Below are positions 1 to 8,178 of a stretch of 23,906 bases of DNA, piece by piece. The stretch lies in NCBI GenBank assembly GCA_902796635.1, contig CADBPU010000055.1:1-23906 (forward strand), written 5' to 3'. Source of the stretch: an uncultured Eubacteriales bacterium. GTDB lineage: Bacteria; Bacillota; Clostridia; Christensenellales; UBA1242. The notes beneath the pieces were generated by a model that was not told where the DNA came from, did not search any database, and worked only from the letters and a program-made list of their open reading frames with translations. Positions within the stretch are counted from its first letter, which is position 1. Every line of letters starts with the position of its first letter. A program made the translations under genes and the position numbers.

Positions 1-204
1 AATAAGCAAGAACTAAACATCAATGGCGATAAGGAAACAACTTTTGCTTGGTTTTATATGAATATAGACAAAACCAAATTAAATGAGTTTTATGTATTAA
101 ATGATACAGACAAACAGTTTTACAAAAACAATTCTTTAAGTGAAGATACAGATAAAATGTATTTCAATAGTCTATACAATTATCTTTTGGAAGCCAATTA
201 TTAA
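1..204 (+). CDS. C-terminal end of an unrecognised protein (cut by window edge)
   Basis: Frame 1 is open from the first base to a TAA at 202-204 and gives the last 67 residues of a protein (ends YLLEANY). It is polar and rich in Asn, Asp, Lys and Tyr, with no recognisable domain. Only 17 bases separate its stop from the lipoprotein start at 222, and that gap is nearly filled by the next gene's ribosome binding site, so the two are probably co-transcribed. Its composition resembles the following lipoprotein, which may mean it is also an exported protein, but the N-terminus is outside the window and this cannot be judged. Confidence 0.7.
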   Translation, partial: NKQELNINGDKETTFAWFYMNIDKTKLNEFYVLNDTDKQFYKNNSLSEDTDKMYFNSLYNYLLEANY

Positions 205-221
205 GGAAAGGAGAATAGCAG

Positions 222-1319
222 ATGAAAAAATATAGTTTTTCAATATTAGTAATATTGTTATGTGCTGTTTTTATTTTCGCTGGCTGTACAAAAGCGAGCA
301 CAGCAACTCCACAAATGATTAATGATTTATATCAAACCATTGCTCAAAAATATGGAAAATATAATGGAAGCACAAAGTATAAAATATTTGATGCCGACAT
401 GAAGGTAGATTTATATTCTTTAAGCGCATATTCTGGTGCAGTTTATAATCAAATAACAAATTTGCAAGACGATGCATCTTATTCGGTCATAAATATGCTA
501 AGAAAAGGCGCAGAATATCAACCAATTATGGAAGCAGTATCTTGTTTTTATAATAATAGAAATTTTGTTGCAACTTATGTTGATATTCCACAAGAATTAT
601 TAACAAAAATGTATAATGCTACTGACAATTTGGAAAATGATTTAGGAACATTATTAAGCACAAAAGAATCATTAGAGACAATGATTATCAATCTCGACGA
701 TCCAAATTCACAAGCCATAATGGGAAATCTTAAAAGTTATCTTCAAAATTACAGAAAATTTATTCAAGCAATGTTTGAATTCAACAAAGCTTTTGAAGAA
801 ATTTACACAACTTGCATTATAGTTCCTAGTGATAACACTTTGAGATTGACTGATGGTGAATTGCAAAGAGTTGTAATGAGTTCTTCTATGTATATAGCAC
901 AATATTACTATTACAAACATTTTGTTTTGAATACTAATTATTTTGATAGATTTTCTTATCAAAAAGTATATATTCCAGAAACTAATGAAATATACAACAA
1001 TCCAAATTATGACGAAGGATATGCAAATTTTGTTAAAATGGTTGATAATATAAATAATATTGCTGACCCAATGGATATGAACAATCCAGACAAATTGACA
1101 TATTATAACGCATCAATATCAAAACTTGAATCATTAAAAGTAAATGTCGCAAATTATCAAACAGCAGTGCAAAAAGTGGTTGACTACAAAACAAGACACA
1201 ACACTCAAACAATTCCTGCAAATAGCGATGTATATCAATATGTAAACTTTATCAATGAAATGGAAACACAAATTCAAAGTTATGTAAATTATTTGTTATT
1301 GAATATCATGGATATGTAA
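222..1319 (+). CDS. Secreted lipoprotein of unknown function
   Basis: This 365-residue protein starts with a clear lipoprotein signal: a Lys-rich start, a hydrophobic stretch over about residues 6-20 and a lipobox FAGC with the acceptor Cys at about residue 22. It should therefore be exported, lipidated by Lgt and cleaved by the type II signal peptidase. The mature part is mostly predicted-helical, rich in Asn, Tyr and Gln, with no internal cysteine pattern or catalytic motif that I recognise. It could be a helical substrate-binding or structural envelope protein; I assign no function. The start is fixed by a strong AAGGAAAGGAG site just upstream. A terminator follows directly. Confidence 0.85.
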   Translation: MKKYSFSILVILLCAVFIFAGCTKASTATPQMINDLYQTIAQKYGKYNGSTKYKIFDADMKVDLYSLSAYSGAVYNQITNLQDDASYSVINMLRKGAEYQPIMEAVSCFYNNRNFVATYVDIPQELLTKMYNATDNLENDLGTLLSTKESLETMIINLDDPNSQAIMGNLKSYLQNYRKFIQAMFEFNKAFEEIYTTCIIVPSDNTLRLTDGELQRVVMSSSMYIAQYYYYKHFVLNTNYFDRFSYQKVYIPETNEIYNNPNYDEGYANFVKMVDNINNIADPMDMNNPDKLTYYNASISKLESLKVNVANYQTAVQKVVDYKTRHNTQTIPANSDVYQYVNFINEMETQIQSYVNYLLLNIMDM

Positions 1320-1333
1320 TATGAAAGAATTAG

Positions 1334-1358
1334 AAACAGGCAAGTGCCTGTTTTTTTT
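1334..1358 (+). terminator. Intrinsic terminator after the lipoprotein gene
   Basis: A 9-bp perfect stem (AAACAGGCA / TGCCTGTTT) with a 2-base minimal loop is followed by a run of T. It lies 15 bases after the lipoprotein stop and closes the first transcription unit. Confidence 0.85.
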
Positions 1359-1444
1359 ATGTTGATAAATATATAAGATTGAATAACAAATATATATAAA
1401 GGTTTTTTTATTTTTCAAATATAGTAGCAATATTAATTTTTATG

Positions 1445-1453
1445 TGTTATAAT
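1445..1453 (+). promoter_or_regulatory. Extended -10 promoter of gltX
   Basis: TGTTATAAT is a perfect extended -10 (TGnTATAAT) 30 bases before the gltX start. No good -35 is visible at the right spacing. An AGAGGA ribosome binding site follows at about 1473. Confidence 0.65.
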
Positions 1454-1483
1454 TTAGTCGCATATTTATAAAAAGAGGAATTT

Positions 1484-3148
1484 ATGGATTACAAAAAATT
1501 GGCTGATTTATTATTTCCAGATGTAAAAATTACTTTGGAAGATTTAGAAAAAAGATATCCTGAAAGAAAGTTGCCAGAAGGTGCAATTGTTACACGTTTT
1601 GCACCAAGTCCAACTGGCTTTTTGCATATAGGCAGTGTTTTTACATGTCTTGTTGCTGATAACTTTGCAAAAAAAAGTAATGGTGTTTTTATTTTAAGAA
1701 TTGAAGACACGGACCAAAACAGAAAAATTCAAGATGGAGTAAAACTTATTATTCAGGGTTTGAATAGATATCATATTAATTTTGATGAAGGCGTTGATGA
1801 AAACGGCAAAGATTATGGCGACTATGGCACATACACACAAAGTCAAAGAAAACCAATTTATATGGCAATGGCAAAATATTTAGTAAGTATTGGTAAAGCA
1901 TACCCATGTTTTTGTGATGAAGAGACTTCTCAAAGAGATAAAGCAATTCAAGAAGCAAACAAAGAACTCATTGGTTATTATGGTTCTTATGCTCATTGTA
2001 GAGATTTGACACTTGAAGAAGTTGAAGCAAATTTGAAGGCAGGTAAAAAGTTTGCAATAAGACTTAGATGTGAAAGCAATGCAGACCACAAAATTATTGT
2101 TGAAGATGCAATACGTGGTACACTAAAACTCAGTGATAACTTTAATGATGTTGTCATCTTAAAGCGTGATTTCTTGCCACCATATAACTTTGCTCATGCT
2201 TGCGATGACCATTTTATGAGAGTAAATTTGGTTATTCGTGGAGACGAATATATACCAAGTATTGCCGAACATTTGCAAATTTTCAAGGCACTTGGATTTG
2301 AACCAATAAAGTATGCACATGTTGCACCAATGCAAAAAATGGAAGGCAACAGCAAACGTAAGATATCAAAAAGAAAAGACCCAGAAGCAAACGTCACTTT
2401 TTATCTTGAAGAAGGATATCCTGTTGATGGTGTAAGAGAATATCTTATGAATGTTGCAAACAGCAATTTTGAAGAGTGGAGAAAACAAAATCAAGATGCA
2501 GATATTGATGACTTTGTTGTAACAACAGAAAAAATGAGTAAAAGTGGAGCCTTGTTTGATTTGCCAAAACTCAATGATGTCAGCAAAAATGTTATTTCAA
2601 AATTTGATGCTCAAAAAGTTTACGACTTGTGTCTTGAATGGGCAGAACAATACGATAAGCCATTTGCTGAAATATTAAAGGCAAACAAAGATTATGCAAT
2701 CAAAGTGTTTTCTATTGAACGTGGAACTCAAAAACCAAGAAAGGATATTGCAAAATGGAACGAGACAAAAGGTGCTTTTGGATATTTCTTTAAGGATTTA
2801 TTCAATCCAAAATCAGTTGATGAATATGAGTTTAATTTTGAAAAATTTGATAGAGAAACAATAAAAAAAGTTATTGAAAAATATATTGGAGTTTATCAGC
2901 AAGAAGCAGAAAACTCAGTTTGGTTTGGTAAAATAAAAGAACTTGGTGTTGAGTTTGGTTTTGCAAATGACATGAAAGTTTACAAGGCAAACCCACAAGA
3001 TTATGTGGGGCATTATGGCGATGTTGCGTCAATACTTAGAGTTGCAATCACAACAAAAGCAAACACACCAGACTTATTCCAAATCTGCACACTTTTAGGC
3101 TACGATGAAGTTGTTTCACGCCTTAAAAAAGCAGTTGAGTTATTGTAA
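1484..3148 (+). CDS. gltX: Glutamyl-tRNA synthetase, long form
   Basis: Charges tRNA with glutamate in the cytoplasm; class I aminoacyl-tRNA synthetase. The Rossmann-fold signature FAPSPTGFLHIGS lies at residues 39-51, with HIGS in the HIGH position, and the second ATP loop KISKR is at 293-297. Downstream is the family's usual SKSGALFDLPKL segment, followed by the helical anticodon-binding part. At 554 residues it is longer than the common form of about 480, with an N-terminal lead of about 35 residues before the first motif. No GatCAB or GlnRS gene is in the window, so whether it discriminates tRNA-Glu from tRNA-Gln is unknown. It is transcribed alone: own promoter upstream, terminator downstream. 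Start supported by AGAGGA. Confidence 0.93.
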   Translation: MDYKKLADLLFPDVKITLEDLEKRYPERKLPEGAIVTRFAPSPTGFLHIGSVFTCLVADNFAKKSNGVFILRIEDTDQNRKIQDGVKLIIQGLNRYHINFDEGVDENGKDYGDYGTYTQSQRKPIYMAMAKYLVSIGKAYPCFCDEETSQRDKAIQEANKELIGYYGSYAHCRDLTLEEVEANLKAGKKFAIRLRCESNADHKIIVEDAIRGTLKLSDNFNDVVILKRDFLPPYNFAHACDDHFMRVNLVIRGDEYIPSIAEHLQIFKALGFEPIKYAHVAPMQKMEGNSKRKISKRKDPEANVTFYLEEGYPVDGVREYLMNVANSNFEEWRKQNQDADIDDFVVTTEKMSKSGALFDLPKLNDVSKNVISKFDAQKVYDLCLEWAEQYDKPFAEILKANKDYAIKVFSIERGTQKPRKDIAKWNETKGAFGYFFKDLFNPKSVDEYEFNFEKFDRETIKKVIEKYIGVYQQEAENSVWFGKIKELGVEFGFANDMKVYKANPQDYVGHYGDVASILRVAITTKANTPDLFQICTLLGYDEVVSRLKKAVELL

Positions 3149-3160
3149 TAATACAAAAAG

Positions 3161-3187
3161 CAAACAAAAAAATTGTTTGTTTTTTTT
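3161..3187 (+). terminator. Intrinsic terminator after gltX
   Basis: A 7-bp stem CAAACAA / TTGTTTG with a 5-base A loop is followed by eight T. It lies 12 bases after the gltX stop. Confidence 0.8.
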
Positions 3188-3257
3188 AGGCCTGCAAGAA
3201 TATCAAAAGCAAATATTATGTTGTTTCAAATTGTATGCAAAAAATTTCATTTGCATA

Positions 3258-3289
3258 TTGCAAATCATAAATAATTATGATATTATAAT
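3258..3289 (+). promoter_or_regulatory. Promoter of the 3299 gene, close to its start codon
   Basis: TTGCAA (3258-3263) is followed after 17 bases by TATTAT (3281-3286), preceded by TG in the extended -10 position. An overlapping TATAAT sits at 3284-3289. Either -10 puts the transcript start about 3-6 bases before the ATG at 3299, leaving no room for a ribosome binding site. Confidence 0.6.
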
Positions 3290-3298
3290 ATTAGTATT

Positions 3299-4513
3299 AT
3301 GGCAATCATGACAAAAAAGCAAAAAACGGGGCAGGAAATTTTATCATTAATTCCCGGGGCGTTTATATATTACTTGAAAAGCAGTAAAGATGCTGGCATT
3401 TTTTATGACAAAAAATATAATGTGTTTTTGGATAATGTCAATACTAACAAAAAAATAATTAAAGATTTGCTATTAAATACAAAAAGATTATACGATTTAT
3501 ACAACTCAAATATAGATATAAAAAATTGGGCTTTTAGTGATATAAGAGAGTATGAAAAATTAAAAAAAGAATTTGGCGATTATGTCGACATGAAAGAAAT
3601 TGTCAAAAGCCGTTTAGACTATCTCTTGCTTTGTATTTATGCTTGTGAAGTAAAGTCTGGTGCCAGCTTCTTTTGTTATATGCCACCATATTTTGATGAT
3701 ATTACTAATTTTGCCTTAATGCACAGACAAAATAATTATGATTTATATAAAGAAGTTTACAAATTTTGGACAAATAAACTTCAATCAATAAAAGACACAA
3801 CAGAAAAATCAATTTATGTTCAATCTTATGCAAAGATTAAAAAAATGATATCAAATCAATTTGGCGATGCAGTCAAGGCAAACAATAACTATTTGCTTGA
3901 CGACAAAACTGTTTATGATTTGATTAACAGAGTAAAAAAATATCCATTATTCACAAATATTTCAAAACGTGAAAATTCAAATTATCAATATAGGCAAAGA
4001 TTTTTGGTAGGATATTATAACGATAAACCTGTATTATTTACAGAAGTTATAAGAACTCAAAAAGATGATGCAAGGAAAGATGAAAATTCAAGTTATCAAC
4101 TCAATGTTGTGCTTAATGGTGATATTGAAATAAACAAAATGCTTTATCGTATGGACTTCAAGCCAAACAAATCGCACATAAACAAACTTGAATCTCTTGA
4201 AGCAATAAACAATAAAAAATATACTTCACTTGCTGAATATGGCAAAGATGAAAAGGTCGCAAACTATCACATACATATTCCAACTGAAAAATATTGTGTT
4301 TTGTTTCCAAATTTTTCACATTCTGCCGATGCAAAGGAATATGAATATAATTTGCAAAGTCAAGATGATTTTTTGAGATTTAATAATAGATTTGCAAATA
4401 TTCAAGAAGAAGTTGTAATAAATAATCAAAAAAAGACTTCAATACAAAATTCAAAACAACTTAATTGCCTTAATCTTATTGACTTTCTAGAAAAAAAGGA
4501 GGAGATAAGATGA
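3299..4513 (+). CDS. Unrecognised 404-residue protein, first gene of a two-gene unit
   Basis: I do not recognise this protein. It has no signal peptide and no clear membrane segment, and it is rich in Lys, Asn, Tyr and Asp. A mildly hydrophobic region with two cysteines lies near residues 108-128 (LLLCIYACEV, SFFCYMPPYF). The C-terminal half carries YHIHIPTEKYCVLFPNF at about residues 324-340, a His-rich hydrophobic segment that could be a conserved core. The last four bases overlap the start of the next gene (ATGA), a strong sign of translational coupling. There is no Shine-Dalgarno site before either ATG at 3299 or the in-frame ATG at 3308. Product probably cytoplasmic. Confidence 0.8.
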   Translation: MAIMTKKQKTGQEILSLIPGAFIYYLKSSKDAGIFYDKKYNVFLDNVNTNKKIIKDLLLNTKRLYDLYNSNIDIKNWAFSDIREYEKLKKEFGDYVDMKEIVKSRLDYLLLCIYACEVKSGASFFCYMPPYFDDITNFALMHRQNNYDLYKEVYKFWTNKLQSIKDTTEKSIYVQSYAKIKKMISNQFGDAVKANNNYLLDDKTVYDLINRVKKYPLFTNISKRENSNYQYRQRFLVGYYNDKPVLFTEVIRTQKDDARKDENSSYQLNVVLNGDIEINKMLYRMDFKPNKSHINKLESLEAINNKKYTSLAEYGKDEKVANYHIHIPTEKYCVLFPNFSHSADAKEYEYNLQSQDDFLRFNNRFANIQEEVVINNQKKTSIQNSKQLNCLNLIDFLEKKEEIR

Positions 4514-5127
4514 AAACAATAAATGAAATAAATTCAAAAAAAATTGAACATTTGAAATATGATATCAAACAAATGCAAAATAGAGAACCAGCAAAAATTT
4601 TGTTTGAAGATGAAAAACTTGCGTTCTATATTTCAGGACTTTTCAAACCAGAAAATATTTATGACTGTTTTGTTATCTTTTCTGCTGGTGCGCTTTGCAA
4701 TGCGTTTGTAAAAAAAGACTATGCACCAAAAGAAGTCAAACACAGTTATGCATTCAAAGGTTTTTTAGATGCACAAGTTGATAGACTTTTGAAAAAACCA
4801 ATAGAAGCCGTATATATATATCACAGTGCAGAATTTAGTGTTGTTGATATTTGTGGACTTAAATTTAGTTATCACGGACTTGGCGATAAAAACAATATGT
4901 CAAACTGCACAAAAAATCAAGCAAACAAAGTTTGGGAAGAAGACGGTTTGAGATTGACTGCTTGTGCAAAAGAACTTTTTGAAAATGCAAAAAAGTTTAT
5001 TGATGATGGCAAAGTATCACCAAAAAACAAAAAAGTTTTTGAAATCATTTCAACCAAACTGGTAAATGCAAACATGCAAGAAAGCAAAAAAATTGTGCAA
5101 GATATTTTACAAGAAAAAGAAATATGA
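4510..5127 (+). CDS. Unrecognised 205-residue protein, second gene of the two-gene unit
   Basis: I do not recognise this protein. Residues 1-25 look like a charged helix. The centre (about residues 50-125) alternates hydrophobic and polar residues, suggesting a mixed alpha/beta domain with segments such as YDCFVIFSAGALC and VYIYHSAEFSVVDICGLKFSYHG. The C-terminus is again helical and Lys-rich. No signal peptide or obvious membrane helix. The start is fixed by an AAAAGGAGGAG site inside the end of the upstream gene and by the ATGA overlap. Coupling suggests the two proteins act together, perhaps in near-equal amounts, but nothing in either names a substrate. Confidence 0.82.
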   Translation: MKTINEINSKKIEHLKYDIKQMQNREPAKILFEDEKLAFYISGLFKPENIYDCFVIFSAGALCNAFVKKDYAPKEVKHSYAFKGFLDAQVDRLLKKPIEAVYIYHSAEFSVVDICGLKFSYHGLGDKNNMSNCTKNQANKVWEEDGLRLTACAKELFENAKKFIDDGKVSPKNKKVFEIISTKLVNANMQESKKIVQDILQEKEI

Positions 5128-5171
5128 TTAAAGAAAATTTGAAAAAATTATAAAAAAATAAAAAAAATTAT

Positions 5172-5200
5172 AAAAAAAGGGCAATTTTTTGCCTTTTTTT
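5172..5200. terminator. Bidirectional terminator between convergent genes
   Basis: An A-run, then GGGCA, a short T-rich loop, TGCC and a T-run fold into a stem with A-T flanks and one G-T wobble. It lies between the convergent gene ends at 5127 and 5211 and has poly-U on the 3' side in both directions, so it can end both transcripts. Confidence 0.7.
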
Positions 5201-5210
5201 GTTGTTTTTA

Positions 5211-6074
5211 TTACTTTTTATCTTTTCCGTCAGTATAGAATAACACACCAATGGTATTGCTTCCACAATGACTTGTGATTGTTGAGCCAGCAGTTGTTTC
5301 AATTATTTCTTCAAACTTTGTGTTTTGTTTTAAGTAATCTTTAACAAAGTCAACAATCTTTTTGTCAATTTTTGTGTGCGTGATAAAAACTCTTGAAGTG
5401 TCTGGGTTTGGATAAGTTGCCAAAATATCTTTCACATACTTTTCAACACAATTTTCAAATTTGCCAAAATATTTTTTACCAACACCCATTTTTCCGTTGT
5501 GAACTTCTATGCTTGGTTTAATTTTAAGCAAGTTTGCGCCAAAGAGTACAAGTGCATTACATCTGCCACCACGATACAAATATTCAAGTTTATCAAGAAT
5601 AAAACTTGCTTGTGCAAACTCTTTTCTTGCTTCAACTTTTTCAACAATTTCTTTTGCAGTGTATTTATTTTCTTGCACAAGTTCGCTTGCATATATTGCT
5701 TGAAGAGCAGTGCCAGTCGAAAGTGTTTGGCTGTCTATCACATACAAGTTTTTGAAATCTTCCATAAGCATTTTTGCATTTTGATGAGTAATACTCATTT
5801 CACTTGAAAGATTGAAGTGAATAATTGCATCATATCCTTCTGCAAAAATCTTTTCAAATTCTTCTCTATATTTTTCACTGTTAACAGCGCTTGTTTTTGG
5901 AAGTTTTTTGTTTTTTGCAACATAGTCATAAATCATGTCTGGCGTTATATCAACACCATCAATATAGACATCTTCGCCCAAATTTACGCAAAGTGGAATA
6001 ACAGTTATGTTGTATTTTTCGCAAAGTTCTGGCGTAAGGTCTGCTGTGCTATCCACGGTAATTTTAATTTTCAT
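5211..6074 (-). CDS. DegV family fatty acid-binding protein (FakB-like)
   Basis: DegV proteins bind one fatty acid and, as FakB, present it to the FakA kinase for phosphorylation in phospholipid synthesis. This 287-residue protein has the usual family length and order: VDSTADL at 7-13, a Thr-Ser pair at 61-62 (TSAVN, where TSQPS is common), a Ser-rich loop SSEMS at 90-94, LEYLYRGGR at 163-171 and the late His motif SHCGSNTIG around H269. The TS pair, the Ser loop and this His usually hold the carboxylate. No FakA gene is nearby. The start is set by AGGAG 7 bases upstream. It has its own promoter and shares the terminator near 5172-5200. Confidence 0.88.
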   Translation of the reverse strand: MKIKITVDSTADLTPELCEKYNITVIPLCVNLGEDVYIDGVDITPDMIYDYVAKNKKLPKTSAVNSEKYREEFEKIFAEGYDAIIHFNLSSEMSITHQNAKMLMEDFKNLYVIDSQTLSTGTALQAIYASELVQENKYTAKEIVEKVEARKEFAQASFILDKLEYLYRGGRCNALVLFGANLLKIKPSIEVHNGKMGVGKKYFGKFENCVEKYVKDILATYPNPDTSRVFITHTKIDKKIVDFVKDYLKQNTKFEEIIETTAGSTITSHCGSNTIGVLFYTDGKDKK

Positions 6075-6091
6075 TTTTTTCTCCTATATTG

Positions 6092-6119
6092 ATTATATCA
6101 AAAAATACTTTTTTGTCAA
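6092..6119 (-). promoter_or_regulatory. Promoter of the degV-family gene
   Basis: On the minus strand TTGACA (6114-6119) is followed after 16 bases by TATAAT (6092-6097), with TG in the extended -10 position. The predicted start near 6085 gives a leader of about 11 bases that contains little more than the AGGAG site. Confidence 0.8.
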
Positions 6120-6175
6120 ATGCAGTAATATTTTATGCTTAAAAAACAAATTAATAGTCAAATAAAGCAAAAAAT

Positions 6176-6988
6176 CTACTTATTTTTCTTTGCATACATG
6201 TCATACAATACCTTGTAAACAAATTTCTTTGGCAAAATATGCGTCAAGAATATAAAGAATTTGTACTTAAATCCAACCACATTGATTGGCTTTGGATTTT
6301 TTTTGTATAACACTTTGCAAATAACTTTTGCAACACTATCTGGCGTCATGCCGTGCTCTTCATCATGTTCCATTTGCCCAACGCTGTTAGATACTCTTTT
6401 GCCATAACTTGCGTCATCAACTTCATTCTTTTCTCTTGCGTTAGTAAATCCAGTTTTTGTATCACCTGGCAAAACACAAACTGCTTTTATGCCAAATGGT
6501 TTAACTTCCATAGAAAGACCTGCTGTAAAACTTTCTATACTTGCCTTTGTCGCACTATAAAAAGTTTGGAAAGGTATTGGAAGTTCGCCAGCAACACTGC
6601 TGATGTTTACAATATGTCCAAAACTGTTTTTTCTCATATATGGCAAAACTGCTTTGCACATATTCACTGTGCCAAAAAAGTTTACGTCATAAATCTTTTT
6701 TATCTTTTCATTTGGGCTGTTTTCAACACTTCCAGAAATACCCATACCAGCACAATTTACAAGATAGTCAATTCTGCCTTCTTTCTCAAATATTTCTTTC
6801 ATAGAACTTTCAATTTGTTCAACATTTGTGACATCACATTTTATGTAATTAAATTCTGCTTCAAAATCATTATACGCCATGCCGTAAACTACCACGCCAT
6901 GACTTTTCAGCATCTTTGCTGTTGCAAGACCTATGCCACTTGATGCACCAGTGATTACTGCAACTCTTTTTTTAACATTCTTTTTCAT
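6176..6988 (-). CDS. Short-chain dehydrogenase/reductase
   Basis: An NAD(P)-dependent oxidoreductase of the classical SDR family, 270 residues. The nucleotide-binding motif TGASSGIG is at residues 13-20, NCAG (variant of NNAG) at 78-81, the catalytic Ser at 130-131 in NISSVAG, and the Tyr-Lys pair in YSATK at Y144 and K148, followed by PG at 174-175. An acidic CDV after the second strand (51-53) is the usual adenine-binding spot. The last 30 residues are hydrophobic and basic (KFFIFLTHILPKK), which may attach the protein to the membrane. Substrate unknown. There is no ribosome binding site: the promoter puts the transcript start about 3 bases before the ATG. Confidence 0.88.
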   Translation of the reverse strand: MKKNVKKRVAVITGASSGIGLATAKMLKSHGVVVYGMAYNDFEAEFNYIKCDVTNVEQIESSMKEIFEKEGRIDYLVNCAGMGISGSVENSPNEKIKKIYDVNFFGTVNMCKAVLPYMRKNSFGHIVNISSVAGELPIPFQTFYSATKASIESFTAGLSMEVKPFGIKAVCVLPGDTKTGFTNAREKNEVDDASYGKRVSNSVGQMEHDEEHGMTPDSVAKVICKVLYKKNPKPINVVGFKYKFFIFLTHILPKKFVYKVLYDMYAKKNK

Positions 6989-6997
6989 AACATATAT

Positions 6998-7026
6998 ATT
7001 TTAGAGATTGTTTACAAATTAGTCAA
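6998..7026 (-). promoter_or_regulatory. Promoter of the short-chain dehydrogenase gene (near-leaderless)
   Basis: On the minus strand TTGACT (7021-7026) is followed after exactly 17 bases by TAAAAT (6998-7003). Seven bases further is about 6991, only 3 bases before the ATG at 6988. The same hexamers and spacing occur before the gene starting at 14323. Confidence 0.7.
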
Positions 7027-7035
7027 GAAATTCAC

Positions 7036-7062
7036 AAAAAAAGCCAAGATAGTTTGGCTCTT
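7036..7062 (-). terminator. Intrinsic terminator after the Big2 lipoprotein gene
   Basis: Read on the minus strand, AGCCAA and TTGGCT form a 6-bp stem with a 6-base loop, followed by seven T. It lies just past the lipoprotein stop and just before the dehydrogenase promoter, so these two minus-strand genes are separate units. Confidence 0.8.
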
Positions 7063-7079
7063 TGTTTTATCTATGCATG

Positions 7080-7988
7080 TTATTCTGCTATTTCAATATT
7101 TTGGCCACCAGAGTTTACTTTGTCTTTAATCACAACAAATGTTACGCCGTTTATGTTTTTGCTTTCAACAGTGTAGTCGCCATTTTCAAGTCTTTCTTCT
7201 GAGTTTGTCAAATCGTTCAAAATGCTTTGTTTTGTTTGCTTAAACATATCAATCATTTGACATTGAATATCATTAAAAGCATTTGCAAAATCATTTTTAG
7301 GAAAGTCCATAAAAGTTGATTTTATCATTTCTTTTTCATGCTCCAAACTATCTATCGAGTTTTGCAGTTCGGTTTTCATTTCTTGCAAAACATTTTTTCC
7401 TGCTTGCAAATCATCTTGGACTTCTTCATTTATTTTTTTTGCACTTGTTTTTATCCATTGTCTAAAAGTTCCATTTTTGTTTGGCTTTGTTGTGTGCAAT
7501 TTCTTTGCCGTTGGTTTTGTTTGATTAGCAGAAACATTTTTGTTTGCATAGTCATTGCTATTGTATATTGGTTCAAGTTCTTGTTCTGGCATATTCAAAT
7601 TGTTGTAATCATTCAGTGCCAAATTGTCTTTTGCTTTTGTTACAAGCACATTGCAACTATCTCTATATCCACCATCTTCGCTATACACATAAATTACGGC
7701 ATCGCCTGCTTTTTTTGCGATGACAAATCCGTCTTCAACCATTACAACACTTTCGTTATCACTTTCAAAAGAGTAGTTTTGGTTGCTGGCATTGAAAGGA
7801 AAAACTTGTGCCGAAATTGCAGTGGTTTGACCTTCTGCCAAATATAGATTTTTTTTGCTTATTTCAATACCGTCAACATTGACACTTGTTTCCGTGTTTC
7901 CACAACCAAACAATGTAAAAACAGACAATATTGCAAATGCTAAGATTAGCATTTTTTTTACTGATAAACTAATTATTTTCTTTTTCAT
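7080..7988 (-). CDS. Lipoprotein with a bacterial Ig-like (Big2) domain
   Basis: The frame can be extended to a TTG at 8039, but the ATG at 7988 directly begins a normal lipoprotein signal: MKKK, a hydrophobic core and the lipobox LFGC with Cys at about residue 29. I therefore take 7988 as the start (302 residues). Residues about 35-118 have the pattern of a Big2 Ig-like domain: VDGIEISKKNLYLAEGQ, a central VFPFNASNQNYSFES and a late AGDAVIYVYS. A polar linker follows, then a Lys/Glu-rich helical stretch (about 175-265) likely to form a coiled coil. It is probably a cell-surface protein that bridges membrane and wall or binds carbohydrate. No clear ribosome binding site is seen at 7988. Confidence 0.8.
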   Translation of the reverse strand: MKKKIISLSVKKMLILAFAILSVFTLFGCGNTETSVNVDGIEISKKNLYLAEGQTTAISAQVFPFNASNQNYSFESDNESVVMVEDGFVIAKKAGDAVIYVYSEDGGYRDSCNVLVTKAKDNLALNDYNNLNMPEQELEPIYNSNDYANKNVSANQTKPTAKKLHTTKPNKNGTFRQWIKTSAKKINEEVQDDLQAGKNVLQEMKTELQNSIDSLEHEKEMIKSTFMDFPKNDFANAFNDIQCQMIDMFKQTKQSILNDLTNSEERLENGDYTVESKNINGVTFVVIKDKVNSGGQNIEIAE

Positions 7989-8052
7989 ACTTGTATTTTG
8001 CGTATAATACCCATAATTATTCAAAAAAAAGATTTTCAAAACCTTATTTTTT

Positions 8053-8080
8053 TTGACAAAATTATAATTAATATTATAAA
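8053..8080 (+). promoter_or_regulatory. Promoter upstream of the MarR-like gene
   Basis: TTGACA (8053-8058), 16 bases, then TATAAA (8075-8080). A second TATAAT at 8128-8133 is closer to the gene but lacks a good -35. The leader would be about 90 or 40 bases respectively. Confidence 0.6.
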
Positions 8081-8178
8081 ATATAATTAATAATTGTGCT
8101 TATTCCACAAAACAAGATGTCGTTTATTATAATAAAATTTGCACTAATTGTTAATCCAAAAGAGGAGAGTGATTTGTT

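Noticed and set aside
2534..2560. A second KMSKS-like motif inside gltX (EKMSKSGALFD)
   Set aside because: GluRS proteins normally carry a (V/L)SKS-x-A-x-FD segment here; the true ATP loop is KISKR at residues 293-297, so this is not a fusion or duplication.
5499..5807. Plus-strand open frames opposite the degV-family gene
   Set aside because: Composition is that of antisense translation and no ribosome binding site is present; the minus-strand gene has full family motifs.
6130..6161. A TTGACT...TAAAAT pair on the minus strand between the dehydrogenase and the degV-family gene
   Set aside because: The spacing is about 20 bases, and a much better promoter (TTGACA-N16-TATAAT with extended -10) lies closer to the gene.
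7988..8039. Longer N-terminus of the Big2 lipoprotein from TTG 8039
   Set aside because: It would place 17 extra residues before an otherwise perfect lipoprotein signal that begins at ATG 7988.
8088..8178. Possible riboswitch or T-box in the leader before the MarR-cysS pair
   Set aside because: The leader is short (40-90 bases), lacks a terminator hairpin and lacks the conserved T-box sequence, so no tRNA-sensing element is supported.
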